Origin: an uncultured Acidimicrobiales bacterium
GTDB lineage: Bacteria; Actinomycetota; Acidimicrobiia; Acidimicrobiales; SZUA-35
Direction: 5' to 3'
NCBI GenBank assembly: GCA_937976305.1
Contig: CALJSB010000092.1
Span: forward strand, 1-44,899
Length of the DNA stretch: 44,899 nucleotides
Made by a program: the position numbers and the translations under genes. Positions within the stretch are counted from its first letter, which is position 1, and each line of letters opens with the position of its first letter. This document shows, one piece after another, positions 1-8,545 of the stretch. The notes below the pieces were generated by a model. That model made no database searches and had not been told where the DNA came from. It saw nothing but the letters and a program-made list of their open reading frames with translations.

Positions 1-381
1 CCGCTCAATCGGTTGGCTCGCGAGCGTTGGTTGCGCTCCACCGTGCTCGCCGACCCGAGCCTCCTCGATTTGTCGTCGTTCGACACGCTGCCGCCGTTGC
101 GGCCCCGCTCGACGGTGCTCGGCACTGTTCCGATAGCGGGCATCGGTGAACGAGCCGATGGTCAGTCAGTCATTGCCGTGTGCTTCGTCGGGATCGACAC
201 CGATGTTGTCGTCGAGGCTGTCGACTACCGCACTCGGCATCTCGATGCCGGAGGCCCACCCGCCGGTCTCGTCGTCGTTGTGCCCGAGCGCGATCACCAC
301 TCACTTCTTGACCGCCAAGCCGCTTCCGTCGACAACATCACCATCACAAGCCTGCCCACTCCCTGGGCCCAAGTGGTCTGA
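1..381 (+). CDS. C-terminal part of an unknown protein (cut by the left window edge)
   Basis: The frame is open from the first base and ends in TGA at 379-381, leaving 126 residues. The sequence is hydrophobic/acidic with strand-like stretches (IAVCFVGID, AGLVVVVPERD) and third-position GC typical of the neighbours, so it looks like genuine coding DNA. There is no motif, signal peptide or membrane helix that I recognise. A TTG at 13 could be a start, but the frame continues upstream, so the true start is probably outside the window. In actinobacteria rho and rpmE usually lie upstream of prfA; this is neither of them. Confidence 0.55.
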   Translation, partial: PLNRLARERWLRSTVLADPSLLDLSSFDTLPPLRPRSTVLGTVPIAGIGERADGQSVIAVCFVGIDTDVVVEAVDYRTRHLDAGGPPAGLVVVVPERDHHSLLDRQAASVDNITITSLPTPWAQVV

Positions 382-404
382 CTCCGGCTCGTCCCAGCGC
401 GGCC

Positions 405-645
405 TCCTGAAGTTGCGTGCATGGCACCGGCCCCAAGCGCAGGCGTGCACGCAAGTTCGAGGGAGGGTTGAGGTTGCGGGTGTTGAGCCGTGCTGGGGAG
501 GTGGTGTGCACGCAGGTTCGTGGCGGGTGACGTTGCGTGCGTCGGGCCCTGCACGGGCGGCCGTGTGCACGCAAGTTCGAGGGAGGGTTGAAGTTACGGG
601 TGTCGAGCCGTGCGGGGGAGGTGGTGTGCACGCAGGTTCGAGAGA
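405..645. repeat. Two-unit tandem repeat, 120-bp period, upstream of prfA
   Basis: Positions 445-520 and 565-640 match over 76 bases with only four mismatches, exactly 120 bases apart. Each 76-base block begins and ends with a direct copy of the 15-mer GTGCACGCARGTTCG (445, 506, 565, 626). Before each block lies GTTGCGTGC (413 and 533), an inverted partner of GCACGCAAG that could form a stem with the start of the block. The units fill the 308-bp spacer between the first gene and prfA. Nothing else is seen there; no gene is supported. Confidence 0.85.
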
Positions 646-675
646 GGAGTGGTCTGGGTGGCCAGGCCCGTCAAG

Positions 676-689
676 TACCCTCGGCCTCC
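676..689 (+). promoter_or_regulatory. -10 element and leaderless start of prfA
   Basis: TACCCT at 676-681 is followed by 8 bases and then the prfA ATG at 690. No Shine-Dalgarno sequence precedes the ATG. In actinobacteria transcription begins about 6-8 bases after a TANNNT -10, so the mRNA probably begins at or within a base of the start codon. Confidence 0.5.
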
Positions 690-1775
690 ATGTTGGAACG
701 GCTGAGCTCGCTCGAAAGTGAGCACGCAGATCTTGAATCTCGGCTCGCCGATCCCGAGCTGGTCGCCGACAACGCTCGGTACGTCAAGGCCATGCGCCGC
801 TACAGCGAACTGAGCGACGTGGTTGCGGTCGGCCGCAAGCTCCGTACCCGCCAAGACGATCTCGAAGCGGCCCGCATGCTGGTGACCGAGGCCGATCCCG
901 CCGATCGCGACGAGTGGCGAGCCGAAGCCGCTGAAGCCGAGGCCGATGTGGCCGAGCTCGAAGCAGAGTTCCGTGTGCTCTTACTGCCGAAGGATCCCAA
1001 CGAAGGCCGCAATGTGATCGTCGAGATCCGCGGTGCTGAGGGCGGCGAGGAAGCCAACCTGTTCGCTCGGGATCTCTATGAGATGTACCAGGGCTACGCA
1101 TCTCGCCACAGCTGGACCACCGAGATGCTCGGCTCCCACACTTCCGATCTCGGAGGCTTTAGCGACGTCACCTTCACCATGAAGGGCGATGGCGTGTGGA
1201 CCCGCATGAAGTTCGAGGCGGGGCCCCACCGGGTGCAGCGAGTGCCGGTCACCGAGTCGCAGGGCCGCGTGCACACGTCGTCGGCCACGGTGTCGGTCTT
1301 GCCAGAAGCCGACGAAGTCGATCTCGAGATCGACCACAACGATCTGCAGATCGACACGTTCCGATCCTCCGGTGCTGGCCGCCAGCACGTCAACACCACC
1401 GACTCGGCCGTGCGGATCACCCACATCCCAACCGGCGTCATGGTGTCGATGCAGGACGAGAAGAGCCAGCTCCAAAACCGCAACCGAGCCATGGTTGTCT
1501 TGCGTTCGCGGTTGCTCAAGGCCGAGCAAGACCGAGCCGCCGCTGAAGCTTCGGCTACTCGCCGAGATCAGATCGGTGGTGGTGGCCGATCAGAGAAGAT
1601 TCGCACCTACAACTTCAAAGAGAACCGAGTGACCGACCATCGCATTGGCCTCACCATCTACAAGCTCGAACGGGTTCTGGCCGGTGAGCTCGACGAAGTG
1701 AGTGACGCACTTGTTGGTGACGAGCGCACCCGGCAGCTCCAGGGCGATACCGAAGCGGACGACGCGAGTCAGTGA
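690..1775 (+). CDS. prfA: Peptide chain release factor 1, with GRQ in place of GGQ
   Basis: Class I release factor reading UAA and UAG and triggering peptidyl-tRNA hydrolysis on the ribosome; 361 residues, the usual RF1 length. Domain order is normal: a charged helical domain 1, then the RF1 codon-reading tripeptide P186-V187-T188 (PxT type, not the SPF of RF2), then the catalytic loop and a C-terminal helical region. The catalytic loop reads SSGAGRQHVNTTDSAVR: residues 230-232 are G-R-Q (ggc cgc cag, 1377-1385) where all canonical class I factors have G-G-Q. A single GGC to CGC change would explain it. The Q methylated by PrmC is kept. Start chosen at ATG 690, matching the family N-terminus and the -10 at 676. 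The longer open frame from 537 runs through the upstream repeats and is not credible as coding. Confidence 0.93.
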   Translation: MLERLSSLESEHADLESRLADPELVADNARYVKAMRRYSELSDVVAVGRKLRTRQDDLEAARMLVTEADPADRDEWRAEAAEAEADVAELEAEFRVLLLPKDPNEGRNVIVEIRGAEGGEEANLFARDLYEMYQGYASRHSWTTEMLGSHTSDLGGFSDVTFTMKGDGVWTRMKFEAGPHRVQRVPVTESQGRVHTSSATVSVLPEADEVDLEIDHNDLQIDTFRSSGAGRQHVNTTDSAVRITHIPTGVMVSMQDEKSQLQNRNRAMVVLRSRLLKAEQDRAAAEASATRRDQIGGGGRSEKIRTYNFKENRVTDHRIGLTIYKLERVLAGELDEVSDALVGDERTRQLQGDTEADDASQ

Positions 1776-1784
1776 GCTGAATCC

Positions 1785-2726
1785 TTGAACAAGGACGACT
1801 CGGCCGAAGTTCCCTGCATCGCCGGGGACCCAGACCCAGACCGCGACGGCCCAGATCTCGATGGGACCGTTTCGTGGCAAGAGCTGCTCAATGAAGCCGT
1901 GACTCGGCTCAGCAACGGTGACATCGTCGACGCAGAGATCAGCGCTCGCCGCATCGTTGAGGAAGCCTCAGGGTTCGAGGGAGCCGAGCTGCATCTCGGG
2001 CTGAGCGAGCGAGCAACCGCTCGTGGTGTTGCCCGGTTCGACGCGATGATTGGCCGCCGACTCACGGGCGAGCCGCTGCAATACGTGCTCGGCCGCTGGT
2101 CGTTTCGTGAGCTCGACCTGATGGTCGACAAGCGGGTGCTGATCCCTCGCCCAGAGACCGAGGAAGTCGCCGGGTGGGCACTCGACGAACTCAACGAGGT
2201 TCGCGATGGTCCGGCTGTGGTTGTTGATCTCGGCACGGGCAGCGGCGCCATTGGTTTGTCGGTGTTGGTCGAGGCGGTGGATGTTGACTGTTGGCTCACC
2301 GATGTATCTGCCGATGCCTTGGCGGTTGCTCGAGCGAATCTCGTTGGGCTTGGTGTTGCCGCTGCTCGAGGCCGTGTCGCGGAAGGAAGCTGGTTCGAAG
2401 CAATCCCCGATGAGCTCGAGGGGACGATCGATCTCATCGTTTCGAACCCGCCGTACGTTCCGGATGCTGTCGAGCTCGAAGCGGTCGTCGCTGATTGGGA
2501 ACCGTCAGGCGCCCTCTTTGCCGGGCCCACGGGCCTCGAAGATCTCTCCGCGCTCGCCAGCGAGGCCGGGCGCTGGCTCAAGCCCGGGGGAGCGTTCGTT
2601 GTTGAGCTCTCACCCGAACAAGCGGAGGGCTTCGCTGATCAGCTGCGGCCCAGCTTCGTTGATGTGCGCATCCGCCATGATCTATCCGGTCGGGCTCGCG
2701 CCGTGCTGGCTCGCACCCCGAGCTAG
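1785..2726 (+). CDS. prmC: Release factor glutamine N5-methyltransferase
   Basis: Methylates the glutamine of the release-factor GGQ loop using S-adenosylmethionine. The 313-residue protein has the SAM-binding motif DLGTGSGAIGLSVL and the family catalytic motif NPPYVPD, followed by an EP.GAL..G.TGLE block typical of PrmC/HemK. It starts 9 bases after prfA stops, so the two are almost certainly one transcript, which is also the usual actinobacterial arrangement. The only convincing in-frame start is TTG at 1785; about 28 N-terminal residues rich in D and P precede the family core (TVSWQELLNEA), so the annotated start is uncertain. Ends in TAG, which needs the RF1 encoded just upstream. Confidence 0.92.
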   Translation: MNKDDSAEVPCIAGDPDPDRDGPDLDGTVSWQELLNEAVTRLSNGDIVDAEISARRIVEEASGFEGAELHLGLSERATARGVARFDAMIGRRLTGEPLQYVLGRWSFRELDLMVDKRVLIPRPETEEVAGWALDELNEVRDGPAVVVDLGTGSGAIGLSVLVEAVDVDCWLTDVSADALAVARANLVGLGVAAARGRVAEGSWFEAIPDELEGTIDLIVSNPPYVPDAVELEAVVADWEPSGALFAGPTGLEDLSALASEAGRWLKPGGAFVVELSPEQAEGFADQLRPSFVDVRIRHDLSGRARAVLARTPS

Positions 2727-2730
2727 CAAC

Positions 2731-2784
2731 CACATGGGACAGACCTCGTCTGTCCGTCACATGGGACAGACCTCGTCTGTCCGT
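2731..2784. repeat. Two tandem 27-bp hairpin repeats after prmC
   Basis: The 27-base unit at 2731-2757 is repeated without change at 2758-2784. Each copy holds a perfect inverted repeat, GGACAGAC-CTC-GTCTGTCC (8-bp stem, 3-base loop). The pair starts 4 bases after the prmC stop and ends where a candidate -10 (TAGTGT, 2785-2790) for the next gene begins. A role in transcription termination or insulation is inferred; there is no T-tract. Confidence 0.75.
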
Positions 2785-2859
2785 TAGTGTCGTGACATCG
2801 CACAGGTGAGAGGGAATCGGGCCCACGGCTCGAACGGCCCTCCGAAGGGAACCAGCAAG

Positions 2860-3294
2860 ATGTTCGGACGTAACAACAAGCTCGACACCGAGTGGCTCAA
2901 AGGGGTCACCTTCTTCGGTGGATTCTCCGATTCTGAACTGGCTGAGGTCGCCGAGCTCGGTCAGCGAGTCGAGGCCGAGGCAGGCGCCGAGCTCACCGAC
3001 CAGGGGCGTTATGGAGATGTCTGTTACGTGATCGTCGAGGGCCGCGTGCTCATCTCGATGAATGGTGAGTACGTCACCTCGGTTGGCGCGGGAACCATGG
3101 TCGGCGAGATGGCCATTCTTGAGCATCGTCCGAGAAACGCCACCGTGATCGCGGAATCAGACATGGTGCTCGTGTCGTTCGGTACCGAGGAGTTCCGCCA
3201 GTTGCTCGAACGCAATCCCATGGCGAAGGAACGCGTGCTTGGTCTGCTCAACGCACGAATCGCGGCCAACAACCAGCGAAATCCCGGCACCTGA
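2860..3294 (+). CDS. Cyclic nucleotide-binding (cNMP) domain protein
   Basis: 144-residue protein that is essentially a single Crp/PKA-type cNMP-binding beta-roll: FGGFSDSELAEVAEL at the N-terminus, then G.VCYVIVEGRVLIS, GTMVGEMAIL and R.ATV.AESD.VLVSF, which are the signature strands and phosphate-binding cassette. There is no HTH or catalytic domain. It may act as a sensor or adaptor, but the target is unknown. ATG 2860 follows GAAGGGA at 2844-2850, so this gene is leadered; a possible -10 TAGTGT lies at 2785-2790. The open frame extends to 2806, but that extension has no domain content. Confidence 0.85.
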   Translation: MFGRNNKLDTEWLKGVTFFGGFSDSELAEVAELGQRVEAEAGAELTDQGRYGDVCYVIVEGRVLISMNGEYVTSVGAGTMVGEMAILEHRPRNATVIAESDMVLVSFGTEEFRQLLERNPMAKERVLGLLNARIAANNQRNPGT

Positions 3295-3297
3295 ACG

Positions 3298-3310
3298 TAG
3301 CCTCGCACCC
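3298..3310 (+). promoter_or_regulatory. -10 element and leaderless start of rpiB
   Basis: TAGCCT at 3298-3303, 7 bases before ATG 3311. It lies only 4 bases after the stop of the cNMP gene, so rpiB can have its own promoter despite the tight spacing. No ribosome binding site precedes the ATG. Confidence 0.5.
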
Positions 3311-3751
3311 ATGCGCATCGCTGTTGGATCCGATCACGCTGGCTTCAACCTGAAGACAGAGATCGCCGCTCATCTCAAGGCCGCTGGCCACGACATCGTC
3401 GATCTCGGCACAGACGACACGACCAGGGTCGACTACCCCGACTACGGCGAGGCCATCGGCCGTGCCGTGGCGTCGGGCGACGTCGAACGTGGCGTCGCTG
3501 TGTGCGGCAGTGGCATCGGCATCTGCATGGCAGCCAACAAGGTCGCCGGCGTCCGGGCTGCAACCGTCCACGACACCACGTCAGCCCGTTTGTCTCGTCA
3601 GCACAACGACGCCAACGTCATGTGTGTCGGCGAGCGTTTCGTCGGGGTGCAGGTTGCCCTTGATGCCGTAGACGCATTCGTGGAAGCTGGTTTCGACGGC
3701 GGTCGGCACACCGACCGTGTGGCGAAAATCGCCGCAATCGATCACACCTGA
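3311..3751 (+). CDS. rpiB: Ribose 5-phosphate isomerase B
   Basis: Interconverts ribose 5-phosphate and ribulose 5-phosphate in the pentose phosphate pathway. The 146-residue length is right for the RpiB/LacAB family. Seen: N-terminal GSDHAGF, catalytic Cys65 in VCGSGIGI, anion-hole glycines after it, and the family motif SRQHND near residue 96 followed by the C-terminal GGRH. ATG 3311 matches the family start ([11 protein letters not shown]); the open frame upstream to 3239 overlaps the previous gene and is not coding. It sits upstream of glyA, both feeding central metabolism. Confidence 0.95.
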   Translation: MRIAVGSDHAGFNLKTEIAAHLKAAGHDIVDLGTDDTTRVDYPDYGEAIGRAVASGDVERGVAVCGSGIGICMAANKVAGVRAATVHDTTSARLSRQHNDANVMCVGERFVGVQVALDAVDAFVEAGFDGGRHTDRVAKIAAIDHT

Positions 3752-3804
3752 CCGCTTCTGCAGCTGTACATTTCGCCGTCCCCCTTGAACCTTGGAGCAG
3801 ACGC

Positions 3805-5049
3805 ATGCCTTGGCCAACACTGAATGACGATCCCGTTTGGGCGCTCACCAAGGCGGAGATCGAACGCCAAAACACGGCGCTTCAGCTCATCGCATCCGAG
3901 AACTTCGCGTCGCCAGCAGTGATGGAGGCCACGGGTTCGGTCTTCACTAACAAGTACTCAGAGGGATACCCCGGCAAGCGTTACTACGGCGGCAACCAGG
4001 TGGTCGACGAAGTCGAAGCCCTCGCCATCTCTCGGGTCTGCGAACTGTTCGGCGCTGAAGCGGCGAACGTCCAACCTCATTCGGGTGCCAACGCAAACAT
4101 GGCCGTCTACCAGGCGCTGCTCGAGCCGGGCGACACGGTCCTCGGGCTCAGCCTCGACCACGGTGGTCACCTCACCCACGGCTCGCCCGTGAATGCTTCG
4201 GGGCTCACCTACAACTTCGTCGGTTACCGGGTCACGAGTGGCGACGAGCGAATCGATCTCGACGAAGTTCGCGACTTGGCCCAGAAGCACAACCCGAAGC
4301 TCATCGTCACGGGTGCAACGGCGTATCCCCGCATGATCGATCCGGCACCGTTCCGCCAGATCGCTGATGAGGTCGGCGCCCTGCTCATGTTCGACGCGGC
4401 CCACATTGCCGGCCTGATCGCCGGTGGCGCTCACCCCAACCCAGTCGGCGTGGCCGACATCGTCACCTTCACCACCCACAAGACCCTCCGTGGGCCGCGT
4501 GGCGGTTGCATCTTGATGAGCGAAGAGCTGGCTCCCGCCATCAACAAAGCCGTCTTCCCTGGTCAGCAGGGCGGTCCGCAGGAGCACGCCATCGCCGCAA
4601 AGGCCGTGGCGTTCGCCGAGGCCGCTACGCCCGAGTTCAAGGACTACGCCGCGCAGATCGTCACCAACGCGAGCGCCCTGGCCCAGAAAATGACAGACGA
4701 AGGCTTCCGGCTGGTGTCGGGCGGGACCGACAATCACCTACTGCTCGCAGATCTGCGAACCTTCGACGAAGAGCTCACGGGCAAAGAGGCACAGATCGTG
4801 CTCGACGAGGCTGGCATCACGCTCAACCGAAACACGATTCCTGACGACCCTCGCTCGCCGTTTGTCACCTCCGGCATCCGTATCGGTACACCGGCGGTCA
4901 CCACCCAGGGCATGAAGGAGCCCGAGATGGCACGCATTGGTGAGCTCATGGCCCGAGCTCTGCGGGGCCGAGCCGATGCCAGCGAAGTCGCAGCCGTGCG
5001 TGCCGACGTGCGCGACCTCTGCACCCCGTTCGCACCCTACCCGCAGTAG
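3805..5049 (+). CDS. glyA: Serine hydroxymethyltransferase
   Basis: PLP enzyme that converts serine and tetrahydrofolate to glycine and methylene-tetrahydrofolate. The 414 residues cover the whole family: [15 protein letters not shown] and the YPGKRYYGG block at the N-terminus, HLTHG, the aspartate-containing [10 protein letters not shown], and the PLP lysine K226 in [12 protein letters not shown]. The C-terminus is complete. GGAG at about 3794-3797 before ATG 3805 is a reasonable ribosome binding site, and TACATT at 3767-3772 is a candidate -10, giving a leader of about 25 bases. Ends in TAG. Confidence 0.97.
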   Translation: MPWPTLNDDPVWALTKAEIERQNTALQLIASENFASPAVMEATGSVFTNKYSEGYPGKRYYGGNQVVDEVEALAISRVCELFGAEAANVQPHSGANANMAVYQALLEPGDTVLGLSLDHGGHLTHGSPVNASGLTYNFVGYRVTSGDERIDLDEVRDLAQKHNPKLIVTGATAYPRMIDPAPFRQIADEVGALLMFDAAHIAGLIAGGAHPNPVGVADIVTFTTHKTLRGPRGGCILMSEELAPAINKAVFPGQQGGPQEHAIAAKAVAFAEAATPEFKDYAAQIVTNASALAQKMTDEGFRLVSGGTDNHLLLADLRTFDEELTGKEAQIVLDEAGITLNRNTIPDDPRSPFVTSGIRIGTPAVTTQGMKEPEMARIGELMARALRGRADASEVAAVRADVRDLCTPFAPYPQ

Positions 5050-5090
5050 GGCTGGGCCGTCCCCGAATGAGTCTGTAGTAAAACGACGCT

Positions 5091-6299
5091 GTGTCGACCG
5101 TCGTTTCCAACTACATCGTGATTGCGGCGGTCGCCGCTTGCGTGACAGTTCTCACGGTGCCGATCTTCAAGGTCATTGCGTCGACCCGTGGCTACATGAC
5201 GCCACCGAACGAACGCACGGCCCACAGTTCGCCAACGCCGTCAATCGGCGGTGGCGCAATGTTCCTCGGCTTTCTCGTTGGCTTTTTTGCGGCGTGGACA
5301 ACCGGTTGGTTCGAGCCGTCATTCAGCGGAACCAGTGAGCCGATCGCCGTTCTTGCGTGCGCATCGATGGCCTACTTCGTTGGGGTCGTCGACGACGTTC
5401 GCGACATCTCGGCTCCTGCCAAGACAGCGGGCCTGGTGCTCGCGGCAAGCCTCCTCGCCTTCGGCGGCATCTCGCTTCTTGTCTTTCGGGTGCCGTTTGC
5501 GGGGGTCACGATTCTCACGCCCGATCTCGGCTTTCTGTTGAGCGTGTTGTGGCTCCTGGGGATGGCCAACGCACTCAACTTCATCGACGGCCTCGACGGT
5601 CTTGCTGCCGGCATCGTCGGCATCGGTGCCATCGCGTTTTTCCTGTACTCGACGCGCCTTCTCGAAGAGGGCTTGCTGCTCGACTCCAACATCGGGCCCC
5701 TCATCACCGCGCTGGTGATCGGTTGCTGCGTCGGATTTCTGCCGTGGAACGTTCACCCGGCCAAGATCTTCATGGGTGATGGTGGGGCGTTGCTGCTCGG
5801 TTCGCTCATGGCAGCAAGCACGATGGCCGTGGGCGGTCGAGCCGACAATCCGTTCTCGGGCCAGACGTTTTTCTTCTACGCCCCGTTGGTTATCCCGCTG
5901 CTGATCCTCGGCGTGCCGATCGTCGACACCATCTTTGCCATTCTGCGACGATTGGTGACCCGCCAAGGCATCGCAACCGCCGACATGGGCCACCTGCATC
6001 ACCGCCTGATTCGGCTCGGACACGGCCATCGACGCAGCGTGAACATCCTCTGGGCCTGGACTGCCTTGCTGTCCGGCATCGTGCTCTGGCCGGTCTACAA
6101 CGAGGGTGCCGGCGACGCGATCGTGCCAACCGTCGTCGTTGCGTTGTCGATCTTGTTGGTTGTTTCCTTCCGTCCCGGACTCGGCCGCGGACGGCTTGCC
6201 AACGACGCTCGGGCCGTCGATCGATCCAACGTGCTCGACCTCTCCGATCCGAAGTTCAGACGTGATGCCGACGACGATCGAGCGTCCAGCAGAAGGTGA
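5091..6299 (+). CDS. wecA: WecA/TagO/Rfe-type undecaprenyl-phosphate sugar-1-phosphate transferase
   Basis: Membrane enzyme that transfers GlcNAc-1-phosphate (or a related sugar phosphate) from UDP-sugar to polyprenyl phosphate, starting cell-wall polymer linkage or polysaccharide synthesis. The 402-residue polytopic protein shows the family's catalytic blocks: VGVVDDVRD, NALNFIDGLDGLAAG, KIFMGDGGA and the histidine block HLHHRLIRLGHGHR. About 10-11 hydrophobic segments are visible; the last 40 residues are charged and cytoplasmic. Start is GTG 5091. The position directly upstream of the ATP synthase genes is the same as rfe in mycobacteria. The exact sugar is not determinable from sequence. 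Confidence 0.92.
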   Translation: MSTVVSNYIVIAAVAACVTVLTVPIFKVIASTRGYMTPPNERTAHSSPTPSIGGGAMFLGFLVGFFAAWTTGWFEPSFSGTSEPIAVLACASMAYFVGVVDDVRDISAPAKTAGLVLAASLLAFGGISLLVFRVPFAGVTILTPDLGFLLSVLWLLGMANALNFIDGLDGLAAGIVGIGAIAFFLYSTRLLEEGLLLDSNIGPLITALVIGCCVGFLPWNVHPAKIFMGDGGALLLGSLMAASTMAVGGRADNPFSGQTFFFYAPLVIPLLILGVPIVDTIFAILRRLVTRQGIATADMGHLHHRLIRLGHGHRRSVNILWAWTALLSGIVLWPVYNEGAGDAIVPTVVVALSILLVVSFRPGLGRGRLANDARAVDRSNVLDLSDPKFRRDADDDRASSRR

Positions 6300-6346
6300 A
6301 ACGAAAACCGGGTTCCGCCTTCACGTGCGTGACTTCTGTCTGAGGG

Positions 6347-6376
6347 TTGCGAAGGAGCCCCTCGGCTTAATAACGT
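6347..6376 (+). promoter_or_regulatory. Candidate promoter of the ATP synthase operon
   Basis: In the 118-bp gap after wecA, TTGCGA (6347-6352) and TAACGT (6371-6376), 18 bases apart, look like -35 and -10 elements; an overlapping TAATAA begins at 6368. The AT-rich patch stands out in this GC-rich DNA. Predicted start near 6383 would leave a leader of about 35 bases before atpZ. Confidence 0.35.
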
Positions 6377-6417
6377 GCCAGCGTCGTGGGTGGTGTTTCT
6401 TGGTTGCCCGCGAGAAG

Positions 6418-6831
6418 ATGTCAGTAGTCGCCAAGCGCTCAGTCGAGCAAGGTCCCGTGCAAGCCGACCGTTCCCCCTCAGCAACGTCATCGAACGACGA
6501 AGGTTCGGCCGACGCATACACGGGTAGTGACGCCAACTCTTCTGGCGACGATCGTGCGATGGGACTGTCGGATCAGATGCATCGCAGTAGCGGCTCTTAC
6601 GAGCTCGTGCTGTCCGCCGTCGTCCTCGGTCTCATCGGTCTCTGGATCGACCGTCGCCTCGGCGTCACGCCGGCGTTCACCATCGGTCTCACCATTGCCG
6701 GCTTCATCGGCGCAGGTGCATCGCTGTACTACCGGTACAAGTACGAGATCAGCCGCCTGCAAGCTGAGACCACAGCCCTTCGCTCGTCGGCTGCCCAGCG
6801 CTCAACAACCCAGAAAGCCGCTCGATCATGA
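6418..6831 (+). CDS. AtpZ/AtpI-like membrane protein
   Basis: 137 residues: a polar, Ser/Asp-rich N-terminus (about 50 residues), then SYELVLSAVVLGLIGLWIDRR and a second hydrophobic helix (FTIGLTIAGFIGAGASLYY), ending in a short basic coiled tail. The two-helix hairpin with LGLIGLWIDRRLG matches the AtpZ (ATPase gene 1) family found at the head of bacterial F-ATPase operons and implicated in c-ring assembly or cation supply. ATG 6418 was chosen because GAGAAG precedes it; an internal ATG at 6559 is an alternative that would remove the polar arm. It overlaps the next gene by 4 bases (ATGA, 6828-6831). Confidence 0.75.
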   Translation: MSVVAKRSVEQGPVQADRSPSATSSNDEGSADAYTGSDANSSGDDRAMGLSDQMHRSSGSYELVLSAVVLGLIGLWIDRRLGVTPAFTIGLTIAGFIGAGASLYYRYKYEISRLQAETTALRSSAAQRSTTQKAARS

Positions 6832-7295
6832 CGGCGCTCCACGAACCCCTCGAGGGCCCGTCACCCGCAGCACAGGTTGCGCTCGACATGGCCATGCGAG
6901 GCGCCTGGATGCTGCCGATCGGCATCGGCATCGGTGCCCTGTTCGCCGGCTTCAACGGTGGCGCCAGTGTCGGCTACGCCATGGCCCTCGTGCTCATCAA
7001 TCTGGTGCTCAGCGCTGGTCTCCTCGGATGGGCATCAAAGATCTCGATCGCCGCGATCGCCGCAGCTTCTCTGGGCGGCTACGTGATGCGCCTCGGTCTC
7101 ATCTTCGCCGCCGTGTGGGTCGTCAAGGACATGTCATGGGTGGCCATGGTGCCGCTCGGCATCACCCTGATCGTCACGCACCTCGGCCTGCTCGTGTGGG
7201 AACTCCGACACGTCTCTGCCTCGATGGCCCACCCGGGCCTGAAACCCCGTACCCGACGTACGAGCCCGCAGCCCGTTGCTGCTGGCCGTCGCTAA
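6828..7295 (+). CDS. atpI: ATP synthase subunit I-like protein
   Basis: 155-residue membrane protein with four hydrophobic segments (about residues 25-43, 46-66, 70-95, 103-122) and a basic C-terminal tail. Size, four-helix layout and place between AtpZ and subunit a match the ATP-synt_I family, thought to assist c-ring assembly. Sequence conservation in this family is low, so the call rests mostly on context. Translationally coupled to the upstream gene through the ATGA overlap at 6828-6831. Confidence 0.72.
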   Translation: MTALHEPLEGPSPAAQVALDMAMRGAWMLPIGIGIGALFAGFNGGASVGYAMALVLINLVLSAGLLGWASKISIAAIAAASLGGYVMRLGLIFAAVWVVKDMSWVAMVPLGITLIVTHLGLLVWELRHVSASMAHPGLKPRTRRTSPQPVAAGRR

Positions 7296-7316
7296 CACCG
7301 AAGTCAAGGAGCCAGT

Positions 7317-8114
7317 GTGAACGCACTGCTGTTGTTTGCTGCTGAAGAAGAAGGCGGCGGTGGGCTTGAATTCCCACCGATCGAGAACTTGGTCGAGTGG
7401 CCCGCCTACTTCGGCGAAGGAACGATCTTCGAGTTCAACAAGATCGGTCTCATCTCGCTGCTGGCGCTGATCATTCCCACGATCATGTTCCTGGCTTCGA
7501 AGAAGGAGCTCGTTCCCAGCGGGCTGCAGAACATCGTCGAAAGCATCGTCGACTTCGTCGACAAGCAGGTCATCCTCTCGGCCATCGGCCCCGAGGGCCG
7601 CAAGTACATGCCGCTGCTGCTGTCGATCTTCCTGTTTGTGTTCTTCGGCAACATCTTTGAGGTCATCCCGACCTTCCAGATGCCGGCGAACGCCCGCATG
7701 GCCAACCCACTCATCCTCGCCCTCGTTGCGTGGGTCACCTTCATCGCCGTCGGCATCAAGGCGCAGGGCTTCGGTGGCTTCATGAAGTCATCGCTCTTCC
7801 CGCCCGGCGTCCCGAAGGCCCTCATGCCGCTCGTGAGCCTCATCGAGTTCATCTCGACGTTCTTGCTTCGCCCCTTCGGCCTCGCCGTTCGTCTCTTCGC
7901 CAACATGCTCGCTGGCCACATCCTCCTCGTGACCTTCGGCGTGCTCTGCATCGCCGTGTGGAAGGCCTCACCGCTCGTCATTCTCGAGCCCCTCACGTTC
8001 GCCACGCTGGTCGGACTGACCGGCTTTGAGGTCATGGTCTCGTTGATCCAGGCCTTCGTCTTCAGCCTTCTCACCGCTGTGTACATCTCACTGTCACGCA
8101 GTGCCCACCACTAA
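7317..8114 (+). CDS. atpB: ATP synthase Fo subunit a
   Basis: Membrane stator subunit forming the two proton half-channels against the c-ring; 265 residues with about six hydrophobic helices. The essential arginine is R192 in GLAVRLFANMLAGH, and the family C-terminal block (FEVMVSLIQAFVFSLLTAVYISL) is present. The N-terminus is acidic (AAEEEGGGGLEF). GTG 7317 follows GGAG at about 7308-7311. Second gene of the conserved a-c-b-delta-alpha-gamma-beta-epsilon order. Confidence 0.96.
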   Translation: MNALLLFAAEEEGGGGLEFPPIENLVEWPAYFGEGTIFEFNKIGLISLLALIIPTIMFLASKKELVPSGLQNIVESIVDFVDKQVILSAIGPEGRKYMPLLLSIFLFVFFGNIFEVIPTFQMPANARMANPLILALVAWVTFIAVGIKAQGFGGFMKSSLFPPGVPKALMPLVSLIEFISTFLLRPFGLAVRLFANMLAGHILLVTFGVLCIAVWKASPLVILEPLTFATLVGLTGFEVMVSLIQAFVFSLLTAVYISLSRSAHH

Positions 8115-8145
8115 GCAGCCCACCACTACCTAGCAAGTCAGTTCT

Positions 8146-8540
<395 letters not shown>

Positions 8541-8545
8541 TCCGG

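Noticed and set aside
146-721. Open frame of 191 codons running through the tandem repeats before prfA
   Set aside because: It overlaps both the first gene and the prfA start, reads through the repeats and has no family features; codon pattern is not that of the neighbours.
5076-5090. TAGTAA before wecA as a leaderless -10
   Set aside because: It does not end in T and the distance to GTG 5091 is 9 bases, outside the pattern of the other genes.
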